A DNA stretch of 64,000 bases. It comes from Ilyomonas sp965277535 (GTDB taxonomy: Bacteria; Bacteroidota; Bacteroidia; Chitinophagales; Chitinophagaceae). The position numbers and the translations under genes were made by a program. Shown piece after piece: positions 17,977 through 26,489 of the stretch; positions within the stretch are counted from its first letter, which is position 1, and each line of letters opens with the position of its first letter. The stretch covers positions 1,054,001-1,118,000 of the forward strand of contig OZ255825.1 in the NCBI GenBank assembly GCA_965277535.1. Direction: 5' to 3'. The notes below the pieces were generated by a model. The model did not search any database. It saw only the letters and a list, made by a program, of their open reading frames with translations, and was not told the DNA's origin.

Positions 17977-18288
17977 TTATACTCTTTTCTCCGATAATGA
18001 ATTCGTGCGGCAAACAGCTGATATGCGCGTAAGAACAGGAAAAATGGAAAGTAAGCAGGGTAAGATAATTCCTACTGCCCCGAAGATTTTCGAAATTCCT
18101 ATAAACCGAATAAAGGATATAAGCAAACCTCCAACGCCTGTCTGCTCCATGGAGACAAGCTTGTGTTCTGAAAAGATAGATTTACACACTCCGGAATAGA
18201 GAAAAGTAAATGCTATGGAAACCTGAAGAATCCACAATGTCGTGTTCGTAACTGTTGTTTGCTTTCTTTCTGCGAAGGTGAGCCTCAA
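17977..18288 (-). pseudogene. Truncated DoxX-like membrane protein gene
   Basis: The frame encodes LWILQVSIAFTFLYSGVCKS followed by a linker and TGVGGLLISFIRFIGISKIF-GAVGIILPCLL, which is the N-terminal half of small DoxX-like membrane proteins (two hydrophobic segments with the TGV-G-L-IRFIG-SE-LGA-G pattern). The family usually has about 120-140 residues with four segments. Here the last two segments are replaced by a polar unrelated end after FPVLTRISA, consistent with a frameshift near 18030. Probably non-functional. Confidence 0.55.
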
Positions 18289-18330
18289 AATGACAAAAGG
18301 ACAGAAAAGACATGATATTAGCGGTTAAAT

Positions 18331-18364
18331 AATAAAAAAAGCCCAGCATTTGGTTGCCAGGCTT
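18331..18364 (-). terminator. Terminator downstream of tRNA-Ser
   Basis: On the minus strand, AAGCCTGGCA pairs with TGCTGGGCTT (two G-T wobbles) around accaaa and is followed by TTTTTTTATT. It lies about 85 bases past the 3' end of the tRNA gene on the same strand. Confidence 0.75.
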
Positions 18365-18448
18365 GTTAATTCGATACCTACTTAGTTTGTTAATAAGTGT
18401 AAAATTATGTATATATCTCGCAAATAATTGACTAGGAGGAGATATTGC

Positions 18449-18534
18449 GGAGACGGCGAGATTCGAACTCGCGATACAGTTTCCCGTATACACACTTTCC
18501 AGGCGTGCTCCTTCAACCACTCGGACACGTCTCC
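18449..18534 (-). tRNA. tRNA-Ser (GGA)
   Basis: The minus-strand sequence begins GGAGACGTGTCCGAGTGG and ends in GTTCGAATCTCGCCGTCTCC. The acceptor arms pair (GGAGACG with CGTCTCC), the anticodon loop reads CTGGAAA with anticodon GGA, and there is a long class II variable arm, giving 86 nt. CCA is not encoded. Its 3' end faces the graveyard at 16.3-18.3 kb. A decayed partial copy lies at 23366-23425. Confidence 0.95.
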
Positions 18535-18809
18535 TTGCTTTTTTGTAAGCGTTGCAAAGTAACTATTTCAACCGTTAGCACTGAAATTTTTCTGTCTTGC
18601 TCATATCATTATTACCATCCCAGATGCCAAAAAAAGTTTCTAAGCTTGCTACAGCAGTAAGGTTGTGTTCTCTTAGTTTGCAACATCATTTGTAAAAGCT
18701 TCAATAATCGTAAATGAATAGGATATTATGTATCCTAAGTTATACAAAACAATGCCCGGCTTTGCTTAAAACCGAAAAGATAAGATTTTCAAATGCTTAT
18801 TTTCACACC

Positions 18810-20969
18810 ATGAAAAACGTCTTACTCCTCTTTTCCGTTTTTTGTTTAACAGGTACTTATTTCTGTGTTTATGCGCAGCAGCCATCTGCCTCGTTCAGAA
18901 ACAGTAATGCACCTATCAACCAACGCGTAACCGATTTGTTGCACCGGCTTACGTTAGAGGAAAAGATCAGCTTATTGGGCAATGCCAGTCCCGCCATTCC
19001 GCGGCTAAACATACCAGACTACAACTGGTGGAATGAAGGCTTACATGGCGTAGCACGCGCAGGTGAAGCTACCGTGTTTCCGCAAGCCATCGGCATGGCA
19101 GCCTCATTCAACGATTCGCTTTTGAAAGCAGTTGGCGATGCCGTTTCTACGGAGGCAAGAGCAAAGTACAACTTGTCCATTGCACAAGGACATCATACCT
19201 GGTATATGGGCTTAACCTTCTGGTCGCCGAATATCAATATCTTCCGCGATCCCCGCTGGGGACGTGGGCAGGAAACTTATGGCGAAGACCCATTTTTAAC
19301 CGCATCCATGGGCACTGCTTACGTACAAGGCTTGCAGGGAAACAATCCGGCTTATTTAAAAACTGCTGCCTGCGCCAAGCATCTTGCCGTGCATAGCGGT
19401 CCTGAAGCGCAACGACATAGCTTTAACGCCATCATTGGTGAAAAAGACCTGCGTGAAACCTATCTCTATGCTTTTCATAAACTGGTAAATGCAGGCGTAG
19501 CTTCGGTAATGTGTGCCTACAATCGCGTAAATAGTGAGCCTTGCTGCACCGGACCTAATTTGGCTAAAACCATATTAAGAAACGAATGGAATTTCAAAGG
19601 TCAGTTCGTTACAGATTGCGGTGCACTAAACGATATTATGAGCGGTCACAAAGTGATTACCAACAAAGAAGAACTGGCGGCTGCAGCGATAAAAGCGGGT
19701 GTCAATTTAGAATGTGGAACTGTGTTGCAACAGGATGTAATGGCAGCGATCAACAAAAAGTTATTGACCGAAAGAGACATAGACAGCGCGCTCAGCGGTA
19801 GTTTGCACTTGCAGATGCAACTCGGCATGTTCGACAGTACCACGCATGGTGCGTATGATGGTTATGGAGCCGATAGTGTTGGCAACGATTATCATAGGTT
19901 GCTGGCAAAAAAGATGGCAGAAGAAAGCATGGTTCTATTGAAAAATGATGGCGTGCTTCCCCTTCAAAAAAACAAATATCCTTCGATGCTGGTAACCGGA
20001 GCCAATGCCGCTTCCGTAGAAGTTTTGTTTGCCAATTACCATGGCGTAAGCTCCAACATGGTTACGTTTGCCGAAGGCATCACCAAAGCTGCCGGACCGG
20101 GTATTGCAGTGAATTATGACCAGGGAAGCGACTATACCGATACAACACATTTCGGTGGCATCTGGGCATCTCAAAATAGCGACATTACCATTGCTGTGAT
20201 TGGCTTAACGCCGGTGCTGGAAGGCGAAGAAGGCGATGCTTTTTTATCCTTGTCAGGCGGCGACAGAGCAAGCCTGCAACTGCCGCGACCTCATGTTTTG
20301 TTTTTGCAGAAATTAAGAGCTGCCAGTAAGAAGCCAATTGTTGCTGTAGTGTGCGCAGGCAGCGATGTTGATATTTCTTCTATCGAGCCTTATGCAGATG
20401 CCATCGTGCTTGCCTGGTATCCGGGAGAGGAAGGTGGCAACGCATTAGCTGATATTCTCTTTGGTACTGTATGTCCATCGGGAAGATTGCCGGTTACGTT
20501 TTACAATTCGTTAAGCGATTTACCGGATTATAAAAACTACAACCTAAAAGGCAGAACGTATCGCTATTTTACGAAGCCGGTGCAGTACCCGTTTGGCTAT
20601 GGCTTAAGTTACACCACATTTACGTATGGCTGGCAAAAGGAACCATTGGCTATTTATAAGGTGAATGATACAGCCCGTTTTTCAATGCAAATCCAAAACA
20701 CAGGCAGCATGGACGGCGATGAAGTAGTGCAGGCTTACATCGAATACCCATCGCTGGAAGGAATGCCCGTAAAAGAACTGAAAGCGTTTAAAAAAGTGTT
20801 GGTTCCTAAAGGCGCTACCACAGAAGTTGCTTTAACTATACCCCTAAATGAACTGCAAAAATGGGATAAAAACAAACATCAGTTTGTGCTTTACAAAGGC
20901 ACTTATAAAGTTTGCATTGGTAGGAATGCTAACGAGTATGTATTGCAAAAAACATTTACTGTAAAATAG
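18810..20969 (+). CDS. GH3 beta-glycosidase (xylosidase-like subgroup), secreted
   Basis: 719 residues from the ATG at 18810, which begins the signal peptide (MKNVLLLFSVFCLTGTYFCVYA); the frame extends to 18714 without a better start. The N-terminal TIM barrel has NWWNEGLHGVARAG, SPNINIFRDPRWGRGQETYG, the KHL and nucleophile loop FVTDCGAL (Asp about residue 268). The alpha/beta sandwich domain follows, and the C-terminal 90 residues are a fibronectin III-like domain. The NEGLHGVA and FRDPRWGRGQET blocks are typical of xylosidase/arabinosidase-type GH3 enzymes. It would release beta-linked pentose or glucose from oligosaccharides. GH92 follows 91 bases downstream on the same strand. Confidence 0.88.
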   Translation: MKNVLLLFSVFCLTGTYFCVYAQQPSASFRNSNAPINQRVTDLLHRLTLEEKISLLGNASPAIPRLNIPDYNWWNEGLHGVARAGEATVFPQAIGMAASFNDSLLKAVGDAVSTEARAKYNLSIAQGHHTWYMGLTFWSPNINIFRDPRWGRGQETYGEDPFLTASMGTAYVQGLQGNNPAYLKTAACAKHLAVHSGPEAQRHSFNAIIGEKDLRETYLYAFHKLVNAGVASVMCAYNRVNSEPCCTGPNLAKTILRNEWNFKGQFVTDCGALNDIMSGHKVITNKEELAAAAIKAGVNLECGTVLQQDVMAAINKKLLTERDIDSALSGSLHLQMQLGMFDSTTHGAYDGYGADSVGNDYHRLLAKKMAEESMVLLKNDGVLPLQKNKYPSMLVTGANAASVEVLFANYHGVSSNMVTFAEGITKAAGPGIAVNYDQGSDYTDTTHFGGIWASQNSDITIAVIGLTPVLEGEEGDAFLSLSGGDRASLQLPRPHVLFLQKLRAASKKPIVAVVCAGSDVDISSIEPYADAIVLAWYPGEEGGNALADILFGTVCPSGRLPVTFYNSLSDLPDYKNYNLKGRTYRYFTKPVQYPFGYGLSYTTFTYGWQKEPLAIYKVNDTARFSMQIQNTGSMDGDEVVQAYIEYPSLEGMPVKELKAFKKVLVPKGATTEVALTIPLNELQKWDKNKHQFVLYKGTYKVCIGRNANEYVLQKTFTVK

Positions 20970-21060
20970 CTAAAATGAAGCACAGACAAGGCTTGTAGAA
21001 GAAAAATGCCTTTGCTTTTTATATCGTTCAACCGAAAAGAACAGTGATAAAAATCTCACG

Positions 21061-23310
21061 ATGACGATAAATAATTCTTACAAATACCTGGTTTCTTTTG
21101 CGCTTCTTTTTAGTTGCAGTCTTCGCGCGCAATCGCCCACTTCCTTTGTTGATCCCTACATTGGTTCCGGTGGTCATGGGCATGTGTTTGTTGGCGCTTC
21201 CGTACCGTTGGGCGCGGTGCAGGCAGGACCAAATAATTTCTTCAAAGGATGGGACTGGTGTTCGGGTTACCATTACTCTGACAGCACCATTATCGGCTTT
21301 GCACAAACGCATCTCAACGGTACCGGTATCGGAGATTTAGGCGATGTGCTGATCATGCCTTATATGGGCGAAACCAAAACCGACAAAGGCTCGGAGGGAG
21401 ATTTATCTTCAGGCTATGCCTCAAGCTTCTCACGAAAAAATGAAACCGTAAAGCCGGGTTATTATTCAGTAAAATTAGCCAACGGAGTAAATGTTGAGTT
21501 GACGGCATCTGAGCGTGTGGCTTACCATCGCTATTATTTTCCCGCATCGGGCGAAGCTCACATCATTATTGATTTGAAAGAAGGCATCAGCGACCGCGCT
21601 ACCGATACTTACATCGAACAAACCGACGCAACCACATTCAAAGGGTACCGTTTTTCAAAAGGCTGGGCAAATGACCAGCGGTTGTTTTTCGCCATTAAAA
21701 TCTCTAAACCGGTAACCGATTTCAAAGTATATGATAACAATAACTTATTGTCAGGAAAAAGCGGCAAAACCAAAGCCATCAAGGGTTTGATCAGCTTTGC
21801 AAACTTTTCAGGTATTATTGATTTGAAAGTAGGCATCTCGCCCGTAAGTTCTGAGAATGCGTTGGCAAATATTACCGCAGAAATACCAGCGTGGGACTTT
21901 GAAGAGATAGTGAAGAAGGCCGACGCAAAATGGAACAAGGAGTTATTGAAAATAAAAATAGAAGGCGATAATGCTGATGATAAAAAAATATTTTACACGG
22001 CATTGTATCATACACTCATTAATCCTTCCTTATTCAATGATGCCAACGGCGATTACCGCGGAGCGGATAAAAAAGTATATCCGAAAGCTTCGTTCAACAA
22101 TTATTCGGTGTTGTCGTTGTGGGACACGTATCGCGCCTTGCATCCGCTCTACACCTTATTTCAACCCGAAAAAGTGAATGACATCGTTCAAACGATGCTG
22201 GCCATTTATCAGCAGCAAGGCAAGTTGCCCGTATGGCACCTTATGGGCTGCGAAACCAATACAATGCCCGGCATCAGCAGTGTACAAGTTGTGGCAGAAG
22301 CTTATAACAAAAGCTTTCGCGGCTTCGATACGGAGCTGGCATTAGAAGCCGTAAAAGCTTCGATGATGCGCAATGAAGCCGGATTGAAATACGATAAAGA
22401 TTTCAAACCCATGCCATCCGACAGTGTGGAAGAATCTGTTGCGAAAGCTTTGGAGTATGCCATTTCTAACCGGAGCATTGCTTTGATGGAAAAGAAAGCG
22501 GGCAACACATCGGATTACGAATATTTCGACAAACGCTTTCACAACTATCGGTTTTACTTTGATTCATCGGTTGGCTTCATGCGTGGCAAAAGAAGCGATG
22601 GTAGCTGGAACCCGGTTTTCGATCCGGCCCGTTCATCGCATCCTTATATTGATGACTATACCGAGGGCAATGCATGGCAATATCTCTGGCTCGTTCCGGA
22701 AGATGTGGAAGGTTTGATAAAGCTATTGGGCGGCGAAGAAAAATTCATCACCAAGCTCGATTCGCTTTTTGTTGTGCCAGCCCCGCCCGATCCGAATGCA
22801 CCGCCGGATATATCAGGTTTGATTGGTCAGTATGCACATGGCGATGAGCCAAGTCATCATACCATCTACCTATATTCTTATGCAGGACAGCAATGGAAAA
22901 CGGCGGAAAAAGCACGGTACATTCTAAAGAATTTATACGGAACCAATCCCGATGATGGTATCAGCGGCAATGATGACTGCGGGCAAATGTCAGCATGGTA
23001 TGTATTGTCTTCCATGGGTTTGTATTCCCCGTTCCCAGCTAATGGTGCATATGTGTTCGGAAGCCCGTTATTTAACAAGTTCTCTATTGCTTTACCTGGT
23101 AATAAAACCTTTATAGTTGAAGCTGTAAACAACAGTGCTGAAAACATCTATATCCAAAAAGCAGAGTGGAATGGCAAGCTGTACAGTAAAACATACATTT
23201 TGTATAACGACATAATGAAAGGTGGAACACTAAAGTTTACAATGGGCAATCAACCGAACAAAAATTATGGCGCTGCGATGAACGACCGTCCTAAATCAGT
23301 GTATCCTTAA
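21061..23310 (+). CDS. GH92 alpha-mannosidase, secreted
   Basis: 749 residues with an N-terminal signal (LVSFALLFSCSLRAQ). GH92 hallmarks: FVDPYIGSGGHGHVFVGASV at the start, GFAQTHLNGTGIGDLGD, the GDEPSHH region supplying calcium and catalytic contacts, and GNDDCGQMSAWYVLSSMGLY near the end. Members are calcium-dependent exo-alpha-mannosidases that trim N-glycans or yeast mannan. Together with the GH3 upstream it looks like a two-gene transcript for degrading host or fungal glycans; no SusCD pair is nearby. Confidence 0.92.
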   Translation: MTINNSYKYLVSFALLFSCSLRAQSPTSFVDPYIGSGGHGHVFVGASVPLGAVQAGPNNFFKGWDWCSGYHYSDSTIIGFAQTHLNGTGIGDLGDVLIMPYMGETKTDKGSEGDLSSGYASSFSRKNETVKPGYYSVKLANGVNVELTASERVAYHRYYFPASGEAHIIIDLKEGISDRATDTYIEQTDATTFKGYRFSKGWANDQRLFFAIKISKPVTDFKVYDNNNLLSGKSGKTKAIKGLISFANFSGIIDLKVGISPVSSENALANITAEIPAWDFEEIVKKADAKWNKELLKIKIEGDNADDKKIFYTALYHTLINPSLFNDANGDYRGADKKVYPKASFNNYSVLSLWDTYRALHPLYTLFQPEKVNDIVQTMLAIYQQQGKLPVWHLMGCETNTMPGISSVQVVAEAYNKSFRGFDTELALEAVKASMMRNEAGLKYDKDFKPMPSDSVEESVAKALEYAISNRSIALMEKKAGNTSDYEYFDKRFHNYRFYFDSSVGFMRGKRSDGSWNPVFDPARSSHPYIDDYTEGNAWQYLWLVPEDVEGLIKLLGGEEKFITKLDSLFVVPAPPDPNAPPDISGLIGQYAHGDEPSHHTIYLYSYAGQQWKTAEKARYILKNLYGTNPDDGISGNDDCGQMSAWYVLSSMGLYSPFPANGAYVFGSPLFNKFSIALPGNKTFIVEAVNNSAENIYIQKAEWNGKLYSKTYILYNDIMKGGTLKFTMGNQPNKNYGAAMNDRPKSVYP

Positions 23311-23365
23311 AATATTATAGTTGTAAGCTTTTGGTTTTGCAGGAAAAACGATACTTTTCTTTACA

Positions 23366-23425
23366 GCAGAGGCGGCGAGATTCGAACTCATGATACAGTC
23401 TCCTGTACACTACTTTCGGGTCTGC
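23366..23425 (-). other. Decayed partial copy of tRNA-Ser (3' half)
   Basis: The plus strand reads gcggcgagattcgaactc and then atgatacagt-tcc-gta-acac-actttc, aligning with the tRNA-Ser gene from three bases outside its 3' end (18447) to just past the anticodon at about 80 percent identity by eye. The 5' half (D arm, acceptor) is missing, so no functional tRNA is encoded. Such 3'-half copies usually mark integration attachment sites or duplication ends; see findings. Confidence 0.7.
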
Positions 23426-23459
23426 ATATTTGTTTTTATAGTATCAGCAATTAATTATT

Positions 23460-24251
23460 TCAACGATTTGTTTTGAAAACTTTTTCTGCATTTATTGTTG
23501 TAATTGCTGCTACTTCTTCAACCGAAACATTTTTGATTTCGGCTACTTTTTGGGCAATGAGAGGCAGGTAACTGCTCTCATTTCTTTTGCCACGAAAAGG
23601 CACAGGAGACAGATAAGGCGCGTCAGTTTCGAGAACAATATTCTCTAAAGAAATATTTTGTAATGCTTCCGGCAAACCACTTTTTTTATAAGTGATTACA
23701 CCACCAATTCCTAAGTAAAAATTCATGTTTACAATGTCAGCCGCATCGTCTGCCGTGCCGCTAAAACAATGAAAGATGCCGCGCAAACCCTTATCTGCAA
23801 AGAGTTTCACAGCATCAATGGTTTCCTGCATTGCATTTCTTGAATGGATGACAATAGGTAAATTTCTTTCTAAAGCCCACTGCATTTGCAAATCAAAAGT
23901 TTGTTTTTGTTCATTTTTATATTCGGTGCTCCAGTAATAATCCAGGCCAATTTCACCAACGGCTGCAAACGGTCTTTTGTTCAGCCATTCTTCCACGATA
24001 TTTAATTCGTCTTGATGGCTTTTATCTACCGAACAAGGATGCAAGCCCATCATCGCTTTGCATTGCGGAAATTCTTTTTCAACTGCTATCATCGCTTCAT
24101 GCGTGCCCGAGTCTATGGCAGGCAAATAGAACTTTGTAACGCCTGCTGCTGCGCTTCTTGCAAAAACATTGTTTCTGTCGTTCTTAAATTCATCTGAATA
24201 CAAATGGCAATGCGTATCTATCAATTGAGGGTTTGTATCTGTCAATTCCAT
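23460..24251 (-). CDS. tatD: TatD family metal-dependent deoxyribonuclease
   Basis: 263 residues, the usual size. The TIM-barrel amidohydrolase metal sites are intact: IDTHCHLY at the start, GEIGLDYYW with the Glu ligand, PIVIHSRNA, GIFHCFSGT and the terminal ETDAPYLSPVPFRGKRNES. TatD proteins are cytoplasmic 3'-5' exonucleases with proposed roles in DNA repair and RNA turnover. It is divergent from the response regulator gene at 24333, with an 81-base shared gap. Confidence 0.92.
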   Translation of the reverse strand: MELTDTNPQLIDTHCHLYSDEFKNDRNNVFARSAAAGVTKFYLPAIDSGTHEAMIAVEKEFPQCKAMMGLHPCSVDKSHQDELNIVEEWLNKRPFAAVGEIGLDYYWSTEYKNEQKQTFDLQMQWALERNLPIVIHSRNAMQETIDAVKLFADKGLRGIFHCFSGTADDAADIVNMNFYLGIGGVITYKKSGLPEALQNISLENIVLETDAPYLSPVPFRGKRNESSYLPLIAQKVAEIKNVSVEEVAAITTINAEKVFKTNR

Positions 24252-24332
24252 TCTTTAATTACTTTTTAACGAATCAGAAGCAGCAAAAGTAATTTAGATT
24301 TGCCGCCTTACGTTATAATGGGAAAGACAACG

Positions 24333-25493
24333 ATGTCGAATATTTTATTAATAGATGATGAACGTGCCATCCGAAAAACCTTGTGTGATATTTTGGAGTT
24401 TGAAGGCTACAAAGTAAAGGAAGCCATTGATGGAGATGAAGGTTTAAAGATGTTCCAGGAGAAGAACTACGATGCCGTGCTGTGCGACATTAAGATGCCG
24501 CGCATGGATGGCATTGAATTTTTAGACAAAGCAACTGCCATCAACCCCGATGTACCTATCATTATGGTAAGCGGTCATGGAAACATAGAAACAGCAGTAG
24601 ATGCGGTAAAAAAAGGTGCGTTTGATTACATTAGTAAACCTCCCGATTTAAACCGGATGCTCATTACCATTCGCAATGCAATGGACAAAAACAAACTGAG
24701 CAAAGAAACCCGAACGCTACGCAAAAAAATAAGCCGCGTGCAGGAAATGATTGGCGAATCGGATGGCATCATGCGCATTAAAGATACCATTGATAAAGTG
24801 GCGCCCACCGATGCCCGGGTTTTGATTACAGGTGAAAATGGTTCGGGTAAAGAACTGGTAGCGCGCTGGATTCATCACAAAAGCAATCGCACCGATGGCC
24901 CGCTGGTAGAAGTGAATTGTGCAGCCATTCCGAGCGAGCTGATAGAAAGCGAATTGTTTGGTCATGAAAAAGGTTCTTTTACTTCTGCCATTAAGCAACG
25001 CATTGGCAAGTTTGAGCAGGCGAACGGCGGCACTTTGTTTTTGGATGAAGTGGGCGACATGAGCTTAAGCGCGCAGGCAAAAGTGTTACGTGCCTTGCAG
25101 GAAGGACGCATCACGCGCGTGGGTGGCGATAAAGAAATTGAAGTGGATGTGCGCGTGGTAACGGCTACCAATAAAGACTTGCTAAAAGAAGTAGAAACTA
25201 AAAGTTTCAGGCTCGATTTGTATCATCGCTTAAGTGTGATTTTAATTCATGTGCCTTCGCTGAATGAACGCAGAAGTGATATTCCGTTGTTGGTCAATAA
25301 ATTTTTGGCTGACGTTGCGGAAGAGTACAACCAGCCGGTAAAGCAAATCAGCGACCGTGCGATGGATGCGCTCGTTCATCACAACTGGACGGGCAACATT
25401 CGCGAACTGAACAACGTAGTGGAACGTTTGATGATTCTTTCAGGTCCGACAATCATGCTGGAAGACATTACAACGTATGTATTCTCGAAGTAA
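24333..25493 (+). CDS. Sigma-54-type response regulator without a DNA-binding domain
   Basis: 386 residues from the ATG at 24333, giving the standard receiver start MSNILLIDDERAIRKTL; upstream TTG and ATG codons are in frame. TAGATTTG at 24295-24302 fits the -7 promoter element. Receiver domain residues 1-115 with the phospho-acceptor in LCDIKMPRMDG. The AAA+ domain (about 145-375) has Walker A GENGSGKE, the DEVGDM Walker B and the R-finger region. The sigma-54 contact loop reads GSFTSA instead of GAFTGA. The protein ends at the AAA+ lid (NIRELNNVVERLMILSGPTI), lacking the Fis-type helix-turn-helix. Such forms may act from solution or through partners. Confidence 0.88.
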   Translation: MSNILLIDDERAIRKTLCDILEFEGYKVKEAIDGDEGLKMFQEKNYDAVLCDIKMPRMDGIEFLDKATAINPDVPIIMVSGHGNIETAVDAVKKGAFDYISKPPDLNRMLITIRNAMDKNKLSKETRTLRKKISRVQEMIGESDGIMRIKDTIDKVAPTDARVLITGENGSGKELVARWIHHKSNRTDGPLVEVNCAAIPSELIESELFGHEKGSFTSAIKQRIGKFEQANGGTLFLDEVGDMSLSAQAKVLRALQEGRITRVGGDKEIEVDVRVVTATNKDLLKEVETKSFRLDLYHRLSVILIHVPSLNERRSDIPLLVNKFLADVAEEYNQPVKQISDRAMDALVHHNWTGNIRELNNVVERLMILSGPTIMLEDITTYVFSK

Positions 25494-25573
25494 GGTTTGT
25501 TTTTGCCTGTATGGTCGGGCATTGTTCGCTTCATGTTACAATTATGAACTTACAATAAAAACAATCTTTCTTT

Positions 25574-26485
25574 TTGCTGCAAAAACAAAACACAGTTATC
25601 GTTATTGCCGGTGCAACGGCAGTTGGCAAAACGGCTTTAGCCATTCAACTTGCGCAACATTTCAACACACAAATCATTTCTGCCGATTCGCGGCAATGTT
25701 ACAAGGAATTAAACATTGGTGTTGCAAAACCAACGCCCATGCAGCTTTCAGCTGTTCAGCATTATTTTATTAATTCACATTCCATTTATCAAACAGTAAA
25801 CGCTGCCCTGTTTGAAGAATACGCTTTGCAATGTGCGGATGAAATTTTTGCAAAACAAAATATAGCCATTGTTGTTGGCGGAACAGGCTTATACATCAAA
25901 GCGTTTTGTGAAGGCTTGGACGACATTCCAACTGCTCCTGATGATGTTCGCAATCAAGTCATCTATCAGTATAAAATGGAAGGCATTTCCTTTTTACAAA
26001 ATGAATTGGAACAAAAAGACAACGCCTACTGGCAAGTGGCGGAAAGGCAAAATCCGCAAAGGTTGATGCGTGCGTTGGAAGTGCTGTATGCAACCGGAAA
26101 TTCTATACTTTCTTATCAAAACAAAACTTCGGTAGAACGACCATTCAACATTATTAAACTTGGTTTGGAATTGCCTAGAAATATTCTGTATGAGCGCATC
26201 AATTTACGAGTAGATGAAATGATGAAAGAAGGCTTGTTAGATGAAGTAAAAGGTTTGGTTTTGCATCAAAAATTAAATGCTTTACAAACCGTTGGCTACA
26301 AAGAATTGTTTGATTATTTGAATGATAAAGCGAAGTTGGAAGATGCAATAAATGCAATAAAACAAAACACGCGGCATTATGCCAAACGGCAAACAACATG
26401 GTTTAAAAAAGATGAGCAAATACAATGGTTTGAGCCGGATGGCTCTGAAAATATTGTTGGCTATATCAATACAAAAATTCAGTAA
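25574..26485 (+). CDS. miaA: tRNA dimethylallyltransferase
   Basis: 303 residues, starting at TTG 25574; no ATG exists upstream of the P-loop in this frame. The P-loop is GATAVGKTALA, followed by IISADSRQCYKELNIGVAKP (substrate-binding loop) and VVGGTGLYIKAF. The C-terminal LQTVGYKELFDYL and KQNTRHYAKRQTTWFKKD motifs are characteristic. MiaA adds a dimethylallyl group to A37 of tRNAs reading U-starting codons. The start overlaps a TGCAAAAACAAA variant of the dispersed word. It ends five bases before the convergent NagZ-like gene. Confidence 0.95.
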   Translation: MLQKQNTVIVIAGATAVGKTALAIQLAQHFNTQIISADSRQCYKELNIGVAKPTPMQLSAVQHYFINSHSIYQTVNAALFEEYALQCADEIFAKQNIAIVVGGTGLYIKAFCEGLDDIPTAPDDVRNQVIYQYKMEGISFLQNELEQKDNAYWQVAERQNPQRLMRALEVLYATGNSILSYQNKTSVERPFNIIKLGLELPRNILYERINLRVDEMMKEGLLDEVKGLVLHQKLNALQTVGYKELFDYLNDKAKLEDAINAIKQNTRHYAKRQTTWFKKDEQIQWFEPDGSENIVGYINTKIQ

Positions 26486-26489
26486 AAAT

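Noticed and set aside
18449..23425. GH3-GH92 as a clean island bounded by tRNA-Ser att sites
   Set aside because: The partial tRNA copy lies on the 5' side of the intact tRNA, no integrase is present, and no tRNA 5' half adjoins the copy; kept only as a possibility in the findings.
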